Part shown: piece by piece, positions 1 through 8,252 of the stretch | Layout of the letters: each line of letters begins with the position of its first letter | How positions within the stretch are numbered: the first letter of the stretch is position 1 | Assembly (NCBI GenBank): GCA_019117125.1 | Contig: DXAL01000049.1 | Coordinates: 1-36,364, forward strand | Length of the DNA stretch: 36,364 nucleotides | From: Candidatus Mediterraneibacter merdipullorum | GTDB taxonomy: Bacteria > Bacillota > Clostridia > Lachnospirales > Lachnospiraceae | Reading direction: 5' to 3' | The notes under the pieces: model-generated | Database searches by the model: none | What the model saw: only the letters and a program-made list of their open reading frames with translations | What the model was told of the DNA's origin: nothing | Translations under genes and position numbers: made by a program

Positions 1-35
1 TATATAGACTACTACAATAACGAGAGGATCCAGGT

Positions 36-80
36 TAAAACAAAATGGATGCCACCCGCTAAGTACAGGGAAGCATCCAT
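36..80 (-). terminator. Intrinsic terminator downstream of the sugar operon
   Basis: On the minus strand an 8-bp stem ATGGATGC/GCATCCAT (positions 73-80 and 45-52) encloses an inner CCC/GGG pairing and is followed by TTTTGTTTT. It lies about 250 bases past the xylulokinase stop codon and is the first good terminator after it. The rest of 1-326 holds no ORF I can support. A second hairpin at 164-195 (GCCGG..GATAG / CTATC..CCGGC) has no T tract on the proper side. Confidence 0.6.
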
Positions 81-326
81 GTGTTAGTCGTAACCATAAA
101 TCAATGTGTCCAGGATTCTGGGTACATATCAAAGATAGGCGGCTTGCTTAACTAATTATTTTTGCCGGGCGGATAGGTGTGTTCTATCTTCCGGCTGTCT
201 TGCTGAGTATATTATAGGCAATATTTTCAGATATGTCAAATGATATCCCACAAGATAACGCTGATTCATATCCCATAAGACAACTCCAATCCATCCCTGA
301 TAAGACTTCAGATTCCTAAAGCCCCC

Positions 327-1787
327 TCAGCTCCGGCAGGATTTCAGCGCCGGATACAGCTTCTGAAACTCCCGGTACCGTTCTTCATACTTCTGCACCA
401 GTTCTGTTTCCGGCTCTTCGGTCCCGACGACTTTCACCAGTTTCTTCGCCGCTTCTTCCACGGATGCATACACGCCGCATCCGACAGCGGCGAGGATGGC
501 TGCACCGTACCCCGGTCCTTCCTCACTCTCGATCAGGTCAATCTTCATATCCATCACATTTGCGATTATCTTCCGCCACAGCGGGCTCTTCGCCCCGCCG
601 CCGCAGATTTTCGTCCGCTTCGGAGCCACGCCGATGCTCCGCGCCACTTCCAGGGAATCCCGCAGACCGAACGCGACGCCTTCCAGCACCGCAAGAGTCA
701 TATCTGCCCGGGTCGTATCCATGCTCATGCCGATGAAGGCAGCTCTTGCATCCGGATCATTGTGCGGGGAGCGCTCCCCCATCAGATAGGGCAGATAAAA
801 GACCCGGTTTTCTCCCAGCTTCATGATGTCCGCCTGTTCTCCGGCGTAATCTTTTGTCTTCAGGATATCGTCCATCCACCATTTGTTGCAGGATGCCGCG
901 CTGAGCATACAGCCCATCAGATGGAAATGCCCGTCCGCGTGCGCGAATGAATGAAGCGCGTTATTCTCATCCACGCCGAATCGCCTGCTGGAGATGAACA
1001 GCGTCCCGGAAGTCCCGAGAGAGATATTGCATCCGCCGTCTCCCACGGTCGCCGTCCCCACCGCCGCAGCCGCATTATCTCCCGCGCCTGCGATGATTTT
1101 CACACCGGACGGAAGACCGAGTTCCTCTGCGAGTTCCGGCTTCAGCTCCCCTACAGGCTCCCAGCTTTCATGAAGCCTGGGGAGCTGTTCTTCCCGGATG
1201 CCGCAGATATCCAGCATCTCTTTGGACCAGCACCTGTGCTCCACATCCAGGAGCAGCATGCCGGAGGCGTCCGAATAATCCGTGCAGAATGCTCCGGAGA
1301 GCCTGTATGCCAGGTAATCTTTCGGAAGCATGATTTTCTTTATCTCCGCAAAATGTTCCGGCTCATTTTCTTTCAGCCAGAGTATCTTCGGCGCGGTAAA
1401 GCCTGCGAAAGCAATGTTCGCTGTATACCGGGAAAGGGTTTCCTTCCCGATGACCTGGTTCAGATATTCGACCTGCTTTCCCGTCCTCCCGTCATTCCAG
1501 AGGATTGCCGGGCGTATCACCCGGTCCTTCGCATCCAGCGCCACAAGCCCGTGCATCTGACCTCCGAAGCTGATGCCTTTCACCTGGCTTTTCTCGCATC
1601 CGCTGACCAGTTCTTTGAGCCCTGCAATGGTCTGCTCCATCCAGTCTTCCGGGTTCTGCTCCGACCAGCCGGGCCGGGGGAAATAAAGCGGATATTCCTT
1701 AGAGACAATGTGATGTATCGTCCCCTTCTCATCCATGAGAAGGAGCTTCACTGCCGATGTCCCTAGGTCGATTCCGATAAAAAACAT
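327..1787 (-). CDS. xylB: Xylulokinase-like FGGY carbohydrate kinase
   Basis: ATP-dependent sugar kinase of the FGGY family, 486 residues, the usual length for xylulokinase. The N-terminal phosphate-binding motif GIDLGTSAVK is at residues 5-14. It is followed by the PGWSEQNPEDW segment and by QMHGLVALD and AILWNDGRT, which are typical of xylulokinases. The second ATPase half carries GAGDNAAAAVG and NISLGTSGTLF. The start ATG at 1787 has the ribosome site AAGAGGTGG, which touches the stop codon of the isomerase 12 bases upstream, so the two are co-translated. It is the last gene of the operon. The family also contains ribulokinase- and fuculokinase-like enzymes, so the true substrate may be D-ribulose, L-ribulose or another ketopentose delivered by the neighbouring isomerase. 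Family is certain, substrate is inferred. Confidence 0.88.
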   Translation of the reverse strand: MFFIGIDLGTSAVKLLLMDEKGTIHHIVSKEYPLYFPRPGWSEQNPEDWMEQTIAGLKELVSGCEKSQVKGISFGGQMHGLVALDAKDRVIRPAILWNDGRTGKQVEYLNQVIGKETLSRYTANIAFAGFTAPKILWLKENEPEHFAEIKKIMLPKDYLAYRLSGAFCTDYSDASGMLLLDVEHRCWSKEMLDICGIREEQLPRLHESWEPVGELKPELAEELGLPSGVKIIAGAGDNAAAAVGTATVGDGGCNISLGTSGTLFISSRRFGVDENNALHSFAHADGHFHLMGCMLSAASCNKWWMDDILKTKDYAGEQADIMKLGENRVFYLPYLMGERSPHNDPDARAAFIGMSMDTTRADMTLAVLEGVAFGLRDSLEVARSIGVAPKRTKICGGGAKSPLWRKIIANVMDMKIDLIESEEGPGYGAAILAAVGCGVYASVEEAAKKLVKVVGTEEPETELVQKYEERYREFQKLYPALKSCRS

Positions 1788-1799
1788 GTCGCCACCTCT

Positions 1800-3284
1800 T
1801 TAATGAAACGGATTCTCTGTCGGGTATCTCACGCCCGCCGGCTGATTGTATCCAATCTCTTCCACCGGCACACCGATGTACTTAAATACTTCAAAGAGCG
1901 TCTTTCCGTAATGACCGAACGCCACCGCGCCGTGATGCGGATAGTTTTTCTCCACCAGCACATGGCGGTAGAACCTGCCCATCTCCGGTATCGCAAAGAC
2001 GCCTGCGGAACCGAAGGATTTGGTTGCCACCGGAAGAATCTCGCCCTCTGCCACGTATGCGCGGAGGAGATTGTCCGATGTGCTCTGCAGGCGGTAGAAA
2101 GTAATCTCGCCGGGCTTGATGTCTCCTTCCAGAGTGCCCTGGGTCACCTCTTCCGGCAGGGACCTTGCCATAATGAGCTGGTAGCGCATCTCGCAGGACG
2201 TCAGTTTTCCGGAAGCAGTGTTTCCGCAGTGGAATCCCATGAAGGTGTCCTTCTGTGTATACGGGAACTTCCCTTCGATACTCTCTTTATACATATCCGC
2301 CGGCACGGTATTGTTGATATCCAGCAGGGTCACTGCATCCTGGCTTACAACAGTGCCGATGAACTCGCTCAGGCATCCGTAGATGTCCACTTCACAGGAG
2401 ACCGGGATGCCCTGTCCCGTCAGGCGGCTGTTCACATAGCAGGGAACGAAGCCGAACTGGGTCTGGAACGCCGGCCAGCATTTGCCCGCGATTGCCACAT
2501 ATTTCCGGTAGCCTCTGTGCTCCTCGATCCAGTCTTTCAGGGTGAGCTCATACTGCGCCAGCCTGGAAAGTATCTCCGGCTTCTTGTTGCCGGCGCCCAG
2601 CTCCGCCTCCATCTCTTTCACTACATCCGGGATGCGCGCGTCGCCCGCATGCTGATTATATGCCTCAAAAAGGTCCAGTTCGGAGTTCTCTTCAATCTCC
2701 ACACCCAGGTTGTAGAGCTGCTGGATGGGCGCGTTGCAGGCAAGGAAGTTCAGCGGTCTGGGTCCGAAGCTGATAATCTTCAGGTCATGGAGCGCCACAA
2801 CCGCCCTTGCGATGGGCTCGAACTCGTGAATCATATCTGCGCACTCTTCCGCAGTCCCGACCGGGTACTCCGGGATGTACGCCTTTACATTTCTCAGTTT
2901 CAGGTTATAGCTCGCGTTGAGCATGCCGCAGAACGCATCGCCGCGCCCCTGTACCAGGTCGTTCTGTGTCTCCTCCGCGGCCGCGATGAACATCTTCGGT
3001 CCGTCAAAATGTTTCGCCAGCAGCGTCTCGGATATCTCCGGTCCGAAGTTGCCAAGATAAACTACAAGGGCGTTGCATCCGGCAGCCTTGATATCCTCCA
3101 GCGCCTGCACCATATGGATTTCGCTCTCTACGATGCAGATGGGACATTCATACACCGTCCCCTCTCCGTACTTCGCCGTGTAGGCGTCGATGAGCGCCTT
3201 CCTCCGGTTCACGGACAGGCTCTCCGGGAAACAGTCGCGGCTCACCGCGACAACTCCAATCTTCAGTTCCGGCATGTTGTTCAT
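1800..3284 (-). CDS. L-fucose/L-arabinose isomerase family protein
   Basis: Predicted aldose-ketose isomerase of the FucI/AraA fold, 494 residues, cytosolic, Mn-dependent by family knowledge. The N-terminal part has the alpha/beta fold with VVYLGNFGPE. Candidate metal ligands are the Glu in SCEVDIYG, the Asp in TLLDINN and the His residues in GFHCGNT and YPHHGAVAFGH, matching the Glu-Asp-His pattern of FucI. It is shorter than Escherichia coli FucI (about 590), which fits the broader fucose isomerase-like group in Firmicutes. The start ATG at 3284 has AGAGAGG nine bases upstream. It lies between a DUF4867 gene and a xylulokinase-like gene, so the ketose product is probably phosphorylated by the latter. 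D-arabinose, L-arabinose or L-fucose could be the substrate and the sequence does not decide. Confidence 0.82.
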   Translation of the reverse strand: MNNMPELKIGVVAVSRDCFPESLSVNRRKALIDAYTAKYGEGTVYECPICIVESEIHMVQALEDIKAAGCNALVVYLGNFGPEISETLLAKHFDGPKMFIAAAEETQNDLVQGRGDAFCGMLNASYNLKLRNVKAYIPEYPVGTAEECADMIHEFEPIARAVVALHDLKIISFGPRPLNFLACNAPIQQLYNLGVEIEENSELDLFEAYNQHAGDARIPDVVKEMEAELGAGNKKPEILSRLAQYELTLKDWIEEHRGYRKYVAIAGKCWPAFQTQFGFVPCYVNSRLTGQGIPVSCEVDIYGCLSEFIGTVVSQDAVTLLDINNTVPADMYKESIEGKFPYTQKDTFMGFHCGNTASGKLTSCEMRYQLIMARSLPEEVTQGTLEGDIKPGEITFYRLQSTSDNLLRAYVAEGEILPVATKSFGSAGVFAIPEMGRFYRHVLVEKNYPHHGAVAFGHYGKTLFEVFKYIGVPVEEIGYNQPAGVRYPTENPFH

Positions 3285-3381
3285 AGTTATATCCTCTCTT
3301 TCTTTTTTGTTTCCTGTTCTTCTTGTTTTCTCTGCTTTTTTTCGCGCGTCGCCCCGTTTCTTCCGCAGCCGCAGCGCTCTT

Positions 3382-3996
3382 TTACGCCGTCAGGTTTTCC
3401 CCTCTGAGCCCGCAGCAGGCGCCTTCGATCCCGGCTTCCTCATGGGCGATGAGCCATTTGTTGACTGCAGTCAGGAGACGGCTCTCCCCTTCTTTGTCCG
3501 GTACAAACGTCAGTTCCGTGTTCGTCCCTCTCGGAAGGATGATGACACAGCGGAAACCGCTCTCTTCCACGGAACAGGGGGCATAGTGGAGCGTTGTCCC
3601 GTAAAGTTCCACCGCCGTTCCGGCAGGCACGAAGAACGCTTCCGCCTTCGCCGTATCGTATGTATCATCCGGTCCGATATCCTGCTGGCATCCCAGGATA
3701 AGGATCAGGTCCGTGACCGCGATATCGATTTCCGAACAACGGTGGTACTCCAATGCATTCAGCTTGTGATTGTTCCCGTTGCAGTACCCGATCTGGACCG
3801 GCAGACCGCCGAACCCTTTCCGGCACACATCAACCGCTTCCGGCAGGACTTCCATCGCCTCCACGGACGGCACATAGACAACATCCTCCGGCAGCGGAGT
3901 GTGTTCCATCTCTTTCAGGATTTTCTCATAGGAAAATCCTGTGACCACTTTCCCGTATCTGCCGAAGGATGCATCGGTTGCATTTTGAATTTTCAT
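3382..3996 (-). CDS. DUF4867 family protein
   Basis: Soluble protein of about 204 residues that I recognise as DUF4867, a family of unknown function seen next to fucose isomerase-like and xylulokinase genes in Lachnospiraceae. The central part (TVxxYHRCSEID, FFVPAGTAVELYGTTLHYAPC) looks like a cupin barrel: a conserved turn with AGT, then a LHYAPC strand. I infer a sugar-binding or mutarotase/epimerase-like role but cannot prove one. A GTG codon at 4002 is possible, but the GAGGAGG site is only 2 bases from it and 8 bases from the ATG at 3996, so the ATG is preferred. It is probably the first structural gene of the isomerase-kinase operon; 97 T-rich bases separate it from the isomerase. Confidence 0.72.
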   Translation of the reverse strand: MKIQNATDASFGRYGKVVTGFSYEKILKEMEHTPLPEDVVYVPSVEAMEVLPEAVDVCRKGFGGLPVQIGYCNGNNHKLNALEYHRCSEIDIAVTDLILILGCQQDIGPDDTYDTAKAEAFFVPAGTAVELYGTTLHYAPCSVEESGFRCVIILPRGTNTELTFVPDKEGESRLLTAVNKWLIAHEEAGIEGACCGLRGENLTA

Positions 3997-4073
3997 CTTC
4001 ACGACCTCCTCACTGCGGAAGGAACCTCTGTAACGGGGCGCATTGCACGCTCCTCCTCCGCGTCTGTAAGGTC

Positions 4074-4079
4074 ATTTTA
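4074..4079 (-). promoter_or_regulatory. Possible extended -10 element for the DUF4867-isomerase-kinase operon
   Basis: Reading the minus strand, TGATAAAAT (extended -10, TGnTAAAAT) lies 130 bases downstream of the AraC gene end and about 80 bases before the DUF4867 start. No convincing -35 hexamer is visible at 17 bases, which would fit an activator-dependent promoter controlled by the adjacent AraC-type protein. The 4003-4132 gap holds nothing else clear. Confidence 0.35.
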
Positions 4080-4132
4080 TCATCTTTTTTATCCCTTTAC
4101 GACCAAAAAATTAGCTATTTCATGTCCATTTC

Positions 4133-4978
4133 TTATCTTTTTACAGTTTCCGAGCCCGAACCGAACCGCATGCGGTATTCACTCGGAAGTATCCCGTACT
4201 TTGCGCGGAATGCCCGGGAAAGCGCCTTGCTCCCGGAAAATCCATTTTTCAGCGCTGTCTCCGTTATACTCAGGCGTCCGCCCTCCAGGTCTTTGAGGAC
4301 ATATTCCAGCCGGATGCTCTGCACGTATTCTTTAAACGTGATTCCGGCGTACCTGCGGAACATGCGGGAGAGATAATTGGGAGAATAATCAAAAATGCGG
4401 GCGATGGTCTCCAGCGAAAGGTCCCCTGTATAATTTTCTTTCATATAAGAGGTAATGGCGGACAGCCTGTTCAGGTTCCGGTTTCTCCGCAGGAATGTCC
4501 CGTCCACCTCCGTCAGGCGGTAATCCTTCACAAGCAGGTACATAATCTGATAGAAGATGCTCCGCATCTTCATATCATAGCCGCATTTTCCCTCCTGATA
4601 TGTCTCGTACAGTTCCCGGACAAGCGCCATGAAATGCTCATCCCGCCTGCCCGGCTCATGGGAAAACCAGATGAACTGCTCGCCGGTAAAATAATCCTCA
4701 AACAGTTTCAGCGGTATCTGGAGCACGATAGTCTCATTCGGTCTGGAAGAATCTACGGAGTGGACCTCATTGGAATTCACAATCATGAACTCTCCGCCGG
4801 TGAGCGGACACAATTTCTCCCCAATATAGAATCCGATCCTGCCCCGGCATACCGCAAATATCTCCACGGACCTGTGCCAGTGTTTCTCTCTGTAATAATT
4901 CCCCCGGCTCCCCTCAAAGAGAAACAGTTTAAAGGGGAACCCCGTCTCCGGGACAATGAGCTCATGCGAAACGCTCAT
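4133..4978 (-). CDS. AraC-family transcriptional regulator with cupin sensor domain
   Basis: Regulator of about 281 residues. The N-terminal half is an AraC-type cupin with EKHWHRSVEIFAVCRG and GGEFMIVNSNEVHS, the usual sugar-sensing barrel. The C-terminal hundred residues hold two helix-turn-helix units: LSLETIARIFDYSPNYLSRM, followed by the second HTH with ITETALKNGFSGSKALSRAF and the family signature YGILPSEYR. An ATG at 4999 is possible, but the GGGAGG site lies 7 bases before the second ATG at 4978, so that start is chosen. It precedes the DUF4867-isomerase-kinase operon on the same strand and most likely activates it in response to the sugar. Regulation of that operon is inferred from position. 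Confidence 0.9.
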   Translation of the reverse strand: MSVSHELIVPETGFPFKLFLFEGSRGNYYREKHWHRSVEIFAVCRGRIGFYIGEKLCPLTGGEFMIVNSNEVHSVDSSRPNETIVLQIPLKLFEDYFTGEQFIWFSHEPGRRDEHFMALVRELYETYQEGKCGYDMKMRSIFYQIMYLLVKDYRLTEVDGTFLRRNRNLNRLSAITSYMKENYTGDLSLETIARIFDYSPNYLSRMFRRYAGITFKEYVQSIRLEYVLKDLEGGRLSITETALKNGFSGSKALSRAFRAKYGILPSEYRMRFGSGSETVKR

Positions 4979-5013
4979 CCGCTGTCCTCCCGTATCCAAA
5001 GCATCTATTTCCG

Positions 5014-5922
5014 TTATGCGCCGCTGTATCCGAAGTAGGCATCGATTCCGTCTGCAATCCCCCGGCTCAGCTTCTCCTGATACGCTTCTGTCGCCATCTG
5101 ATCGTCTTCCTGCGGATTTGTCATATAGCCCATCTCCACTATCGTCGCCGGCACCTGACTCCAGTTGTTCCCGCTCATGCTGTCCGTCTCCCAGACGCCG
5201 TCATTTTCACAACCAGTTTCCATACAGAGCCGGTCAATGATGCAGTCGGAAAGTTCCCGCGACCGGGAGTACAGTTCCGGATAAAACGGATTGTCCGGAG
5301 TGATGCAGATTGTCATGGCTCCCTGTGCGGAAGCGTCCTCGCTCCCGTTTGCGTGGATGCGAACAAATGCATCGGCCTGCGCATGGTTCGCCGTCTCAGC
5401 CCTCTGCACACAGCTCACCGGCACGTCGTTGGAGTTCCTTGTGAGCACCACGGTATAGCCCCGCTCTTCCAGTTCCGCTTTCAGTTTCCGGCTTACCTGG
5501 AGCGTCAGTTCATACTCCGGGATGCCGGTAGACGTGCCGCTCGTACCGGACGTATCTGCAGCTTTCTGCTCGGAAGAACCAGGACCCAGCGGTTCTGTCC
5601 CCTCCGCCACCACGGAAGAATGTCCGGGGTCCAGCACGACCACTTCTTCCCGGCGCTCCGCTTCCTGCGTCTCGCCGGAGCCGTCCGGAGCATCTCCGTC
5701 CTGACTGCCGTCTGCGGCGTCCGGAACCTCAATTTCCAAATCGGGGACTGTCTGCTCCTGCGCTGCATCCCCGTCCTGTCCTTCCTGCACATCTGACTGG
5801 TCCTGCTCCTCACGGGCGGACGTCCCTTCCTCTTTCCCGTCTCCAGAAGAGCATGCCGCTGCGGTCATCACCACCGCAAATGAAACGCCAAGAAGCACTG
5901 CTGTCATTTTCCCCTTTTTCAC
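5014..5922 (-). CDS. Lipoprotein N-acetylmuramoyl-L-alanine amidase (Amidase_3)
   Basis: Zinc amidase that cuts the bond between MurNAc and L-alanine in peptidoglycan, acting outside the membrane. The N-terminus is a lipoprotein signal: KKGK, a hydrophobic stretch, then lipobox TAAAC with the Cys near residue 24. A long acidic, Gln/Asp/Glu/Ser-rich linker follows to about residue 95. The catalytic domain starts at VVVLDPGHSS. Zinc ligands are the His there, the Glu in PEYELTLQ and the His in RIHANG, with the catalytic Glu in TIVEMGYMTN. The GGAGG site is 8 bases before the GTG at 5922, but only 2 from the ATG at 5928, so the GTG is preferred; a GTG at 5937 is also open. It ends a three-gene envelope cluster with the YARHG and zinc-ribbon proteins. 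Confidence 0.88.
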   Translation of the reverse strand: MKKGKMTAVLLGVSFAVVMTAAACSSGDGKEEGTSAREEQDQSDVQEGQDGDAAQEQTVPDLEIEVPDAADGSQDGDAPDGSGETQEAERREEVVVLDPGHSSVVAEGTEPLGPGSSEQKAADTSGTSGTSTGIPEYELTLQVSRKLKAELEERGYTVVLTRNSNDVPVSCVQRAETANHAQADAFVRIHANGSEDASAQGAMTICITPDNPFYPELYSRSRELSDCIIDRLCMETGCENDGVWETDSMSGNNWSQVPATIVEMGYMTNPQEDDQMATEAYQEKLSRGIADGIDAYFGYSGA

Positions 5923-5940
5923 TGCCATCCCCTCCACACT

Positions 5941-6498
5941 TTACTGGTCCAGCTGATAGCCGCCCGGCTCCAGCTCATTTTCCGCGTCGCTTAGAAATTC
6001 CGCGTTTTTCTTCTCATTCTCGTTCAGGATAGAGCCGCTCTGTGCATCAAACTCCTCCGCCGTGTATTCCCCCTCGTACCACGATTTGCTCTCAAAGTAT
6101 TCCCGCAGTTCGGGGGAATCAAAGATTCGTCCGTGCCTTGCGTATATCTCATTCTTTGCATAGTTCAGCTCCCGCGCAGACAGTCCCTCGATGTCTGCAT
6201 CCGTCAGCAGACGGCTGCTGCTGTCCGGAAGGATATAGTCCCCGTCCAGCTCCTCTTCTTCCTCATCCACCGGTTCTCCGGTCCCGCTTATCTGTATCTG
6301 GTCTTTTATCTTCTGCTCCGCTTCCAGCGGTCCGGATGCCTGGAGTTCCTCTTTTTCCGTCCGCACAGAGGACTTTCCTCCATTTCCGTCAGGCCACAGG
6401 AGCAGAAGGACAAGCCCCGCGAATGCCATCACGATGAGCACTCCGAGCACTGCCGCCGCACATTTCCATATCGCATGATTATCCGAATGATTCGCCAT
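5941..6498 (-). CDS. YARHG domain membrane protein
   Basis: Protein of 185 residues with a single N-terminal membrane segment (about residues 13-36, rich in Leu, Val and Ala) and the rest predicted outside. A low-complexity acidic stretch (EEEEELDGD) leads into a YARHG domain: LSARELNYAKNEIYARHGRI followed by LREYFESKSWYEGEY. YARHG is an extracellular domain of unknown function, often found in proteins that bind or act on peptidoglycan. The start ATG at 6498 has a GGAGAT site. The gap to the amidase is short and that to the zinc-ribbon gene upstream is 26 bases, so the three are probably one transcript. Confidence 0.82.
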   Translation of the reverse strand: MANHSDNHAIWKCAAAVLGVLIVMAFAGLVLLLLWPDGNGGKSSVRTEKEELQASGPLEAEQKIKDQIQISGTGEPVDEEEEELDGDYILPDSSSRLLTDADIEGLSARELNYAKNEIYARHGRIFDSPELREYFESKSWYEGEYTAEEFDAQSGSILNENEKKNAEFLSDAENELEPGGYQLDQ

Positions 6499-6524
6499 AA
6501 TTTCTATCTCCTTCCCACACAGGA

Positions 6525-7979
6525 CTACGTCCAGAATACGATTGAATAGGGTATGGAAATCCCCTGCAGCTTATAAGTCCCGTCCTCATATACAAATCCC
6601 GCGCTCATACCGGTCTCGCCTTCCGCGGTATCCCGCTTGCTGCCTCCGCCGAACATCGCATGATAACTGTAATCCACCACATAGCGGAAGTCCATTGTCG
6701 CCGCGATCACGCCGCCGCTCATGGCAAATCCGCACTGGAAATCTTCAAACTGAAGCCCGGTGAGCGTATAATAATCATCCGGTTCGCTGCTGAGGTACTC
6801 TTTCATATCATTGTAGTACTCTTCATTGCTGTACCCCTCATATGCCTCTCCCGCATCCGACGCGAACAAATCCGCCACCTCGCTGTAATCTTTCCCTGCG
6901 ATTGCCGCGTCAAAAATGGTTTCCAGCGCCTCCTGCATCTTTGCCTGGAATGCCGCTTCCCCCTCCTTCGTCGGTGTGAGGATGGAAACAACCGTCCCGC
7001 TGTCCGCAGATGTGTCAAAATCCATCTGCGTCACTTCACACCAGGGCGCTGTCACAGAGAGGGTATGGCTTCCGTTAAACAGGGAAATCTGATACGTATC
7101 CTCCCAGGCGCTTTCCGACGGGACCTGGTATTCTTCCGTCAGGCGCACGCCATCTACCGCTGCCTGTGCTCCTTTCGGAACTGTGACCGTATATCCTTCC
7201 GTGATGAACCCCTCCGCGGATATCTTCCACTGGTCGAAAAGGAACAGCGCTTTTTCACTCTTCTTTACCGCAGAAACAGGCAGTTCCGCCACGCCCTGTC
7301 CTTTCACCGAATACTCTACATGAAACACCCGCGCAATATCCTCGTTCACTCCGGGCATCTCACTTATCACATAGTTCGTAATTTCCGGAAGCTCCATCCG
7401 TTCCATCGTATCTGTAAACTGATCTTCCTGCAGGAAATCCCCGTCCGGCAGGTCCATCAGTCCGTATACTTTCTCCCAGTCATGCGCCGCATAGGCTTTG
7501 AAATAATCTTCCGCCACTCCCTGTGCGCTGTAGCGGGTCCGCCCCACAAGGAAAAATGCGGCGATGATGAGCACCAGACACACCGCTTCCACAAGAACAG
7601 CGATGTGTATCGCGGCAATCCCTTTCCGCGGCGGCGCCTGCATCCGTGCACCCGCCTGTCTCTGCGGGCGCGGCGGCGTCTGCGCCTGCGGTCCCGTCTG
7701 TCTCTGCGGGCGCGGCGGTGTCTGCCCCTGCGGACCCATCTGTCTCTGTGGACGCGGCGGCGTCTGCGCCTGTGCATCCGTCTGCCCCTGCGGGCGCGGC
7801 GGCATCTGCGCCTGTGCATCCGTCTGCTCCTGCGGGCGCGGTGCTTCCTGCACGGATGCCTCATCCGGAGGCGCCGCTCCCATCGTCTGTACGGACGCTC
7901 CTTCCAGTCTTGTACCACAGTTTTCGCAGAATCGTGCAACGTCTTCATTCACCATCCCGCATGATGGACAAATCTTCAT
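6525..7979 (-). CDS. Zinc-ribbon, TcaA-like membrane protein with Pro/Gln repeat
   Basis: Protein of 484 residues in four parts. An N-terminal zinc ribbon has two CxxC pairs (CPSCG, CENCG; residues 4-22). A cytoplasmic low-complexity region has five 14-residue units rich in Pro, Arg and Gln (residues 45-114). A single TM helix lies near 120-145. A large outside part includes a PEGA/TcaA-like beta segment (VTVPKGAQAAVDGVRL) and a C-terminal NTF2-like domain. This layout is that of TcaA/YvbJ-type proteins, linked in Firmicutes to envelope stress and antibiotic tolerance. The ATG at 7979 has GGAGG 7 bases upstream; an upstream extension in frame has no ribosome site. It begins the envelope cluster and has its own promoter at 8041-8069. 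Confidence 0.75.
   Translation of the reverse strand: MKICPSCGMVNEDVARFCENCGTRLEGASVQTMGAAPPDEASVQEAPRPQEQTDAQAQMPPRPQGQTDAQAQTPPRPQRQMGPQGQTPPRPQRQTGPQAQTPPRPQRQAGARMQAPPRKGIAAIHIAVLVEAVCLVLIIAAFFLVGRTRYSAQGVAEDYFKAYAAHDWEKVYGLMDLPDGDFLQEDQFTDTMERMELPEITNYVISEMPGVNEDIARVFHVEYSVKGQGVAELPVSAVKKSEKALFLFDQWKISAEGFITEGYTVTVPKGAQAAVDGVRLTEEYQVPSESAWEDTYQISLFNGSHTLSVTAPWCEVTQMDFDTSADSGTVVSILTPTKEGEAAFQAKMQEALETIFDAAIAGKDYSEVADLFASDAGEAYEGYSNEEYYNDMKEYLSSEPDDYYTLTGLQFEDFQCGFAMSGGVIAATMDFRYVVDYSYHAMFGGGSKRDTAEGETGMSAGFVYEDGTYKLQGISIPYSIVFWT
7638..7847 (-). repeat. Five 42-bp in-frame repeats in the zinc-ribbon protein gene
   Basis: Five consecutive units of 14 codons, each built on PPRPQxQxxxQxQ, encode residues 45-114 of the zinc-ribbon protein. 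The third and fourth units are almost identical, while the outer ones differ more, as expected for unequal crossing-over. The repeat gives the basic, proline-rich cytoplasmic linker between zinc ribbon and membrane helix. Copy number may vary between strains. Confidence 0.85.
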
Positions 7980-8040
7980 AATCGTACCTCCATTCCCCCA
8001 GATATAACCATCGTATGATGCCGGAACTTCTCTATCCCCT

Positions 8041-8069
8041 ATTATAATTTTCCCGCCCCTGTTTTGCAA
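8041..8069 (-). promoter_or_regulatory. Promoter of the zinc-ribbon/YARHG/amidase cluster
   Basis: On the minus strand TTGCAA (8069-8064), 17 bases, TATAAT (8046-8041). The -10 is perfect and the -35 matches 5 of 6. The start of transcription would fall about 55 bases before the zinc-ribbon protein ATG. Confidence 0.7.
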
Positions 8070-8112
8070 GCGAAACGGCGCTTACTGCCACACCGGAATA
8101 CAGGGGCTTCTT

Positions 8113-8139
8113 CACCGCAGGTGCAGACACCTCCCGGTG
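8113..8139. other. Strong hairpin between divergent envelope genes
   Basis: CACCG-C-AGGTG / CAGA / CACCT-CC-CGGTG folds into a ten-pair stem with a small internal loop. There is no T tract on either side, so it is not an intrinsic terminator. It lies between the divergent zinc-ribbon and GH25 lysozyme genes and could be an operator or an RNA leader structure. No confident promoter for the lysozyme gene is seen; TATATT at 8150-8155 is a possible -10. Confidence 0.45.
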
Positions 8140-8252
8140 CGGTCGTGCATATATTAAAACCATAGCTCCCTGCCGGATATGTCTGCTGCGGCAGCATCCA
8201 AAGACAGGAGCGCAGAGCATTTTGCAATGCAGTAGAAAAGGAGGTTACATCT

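Noticed and set aside
1803-3407. 534-codon plus-strand open frame opposite the isomerase gene
   Set aside because: It is the shadow of a clear gene in GC-rich DNA, has no recognisable domain and no ribosome site.
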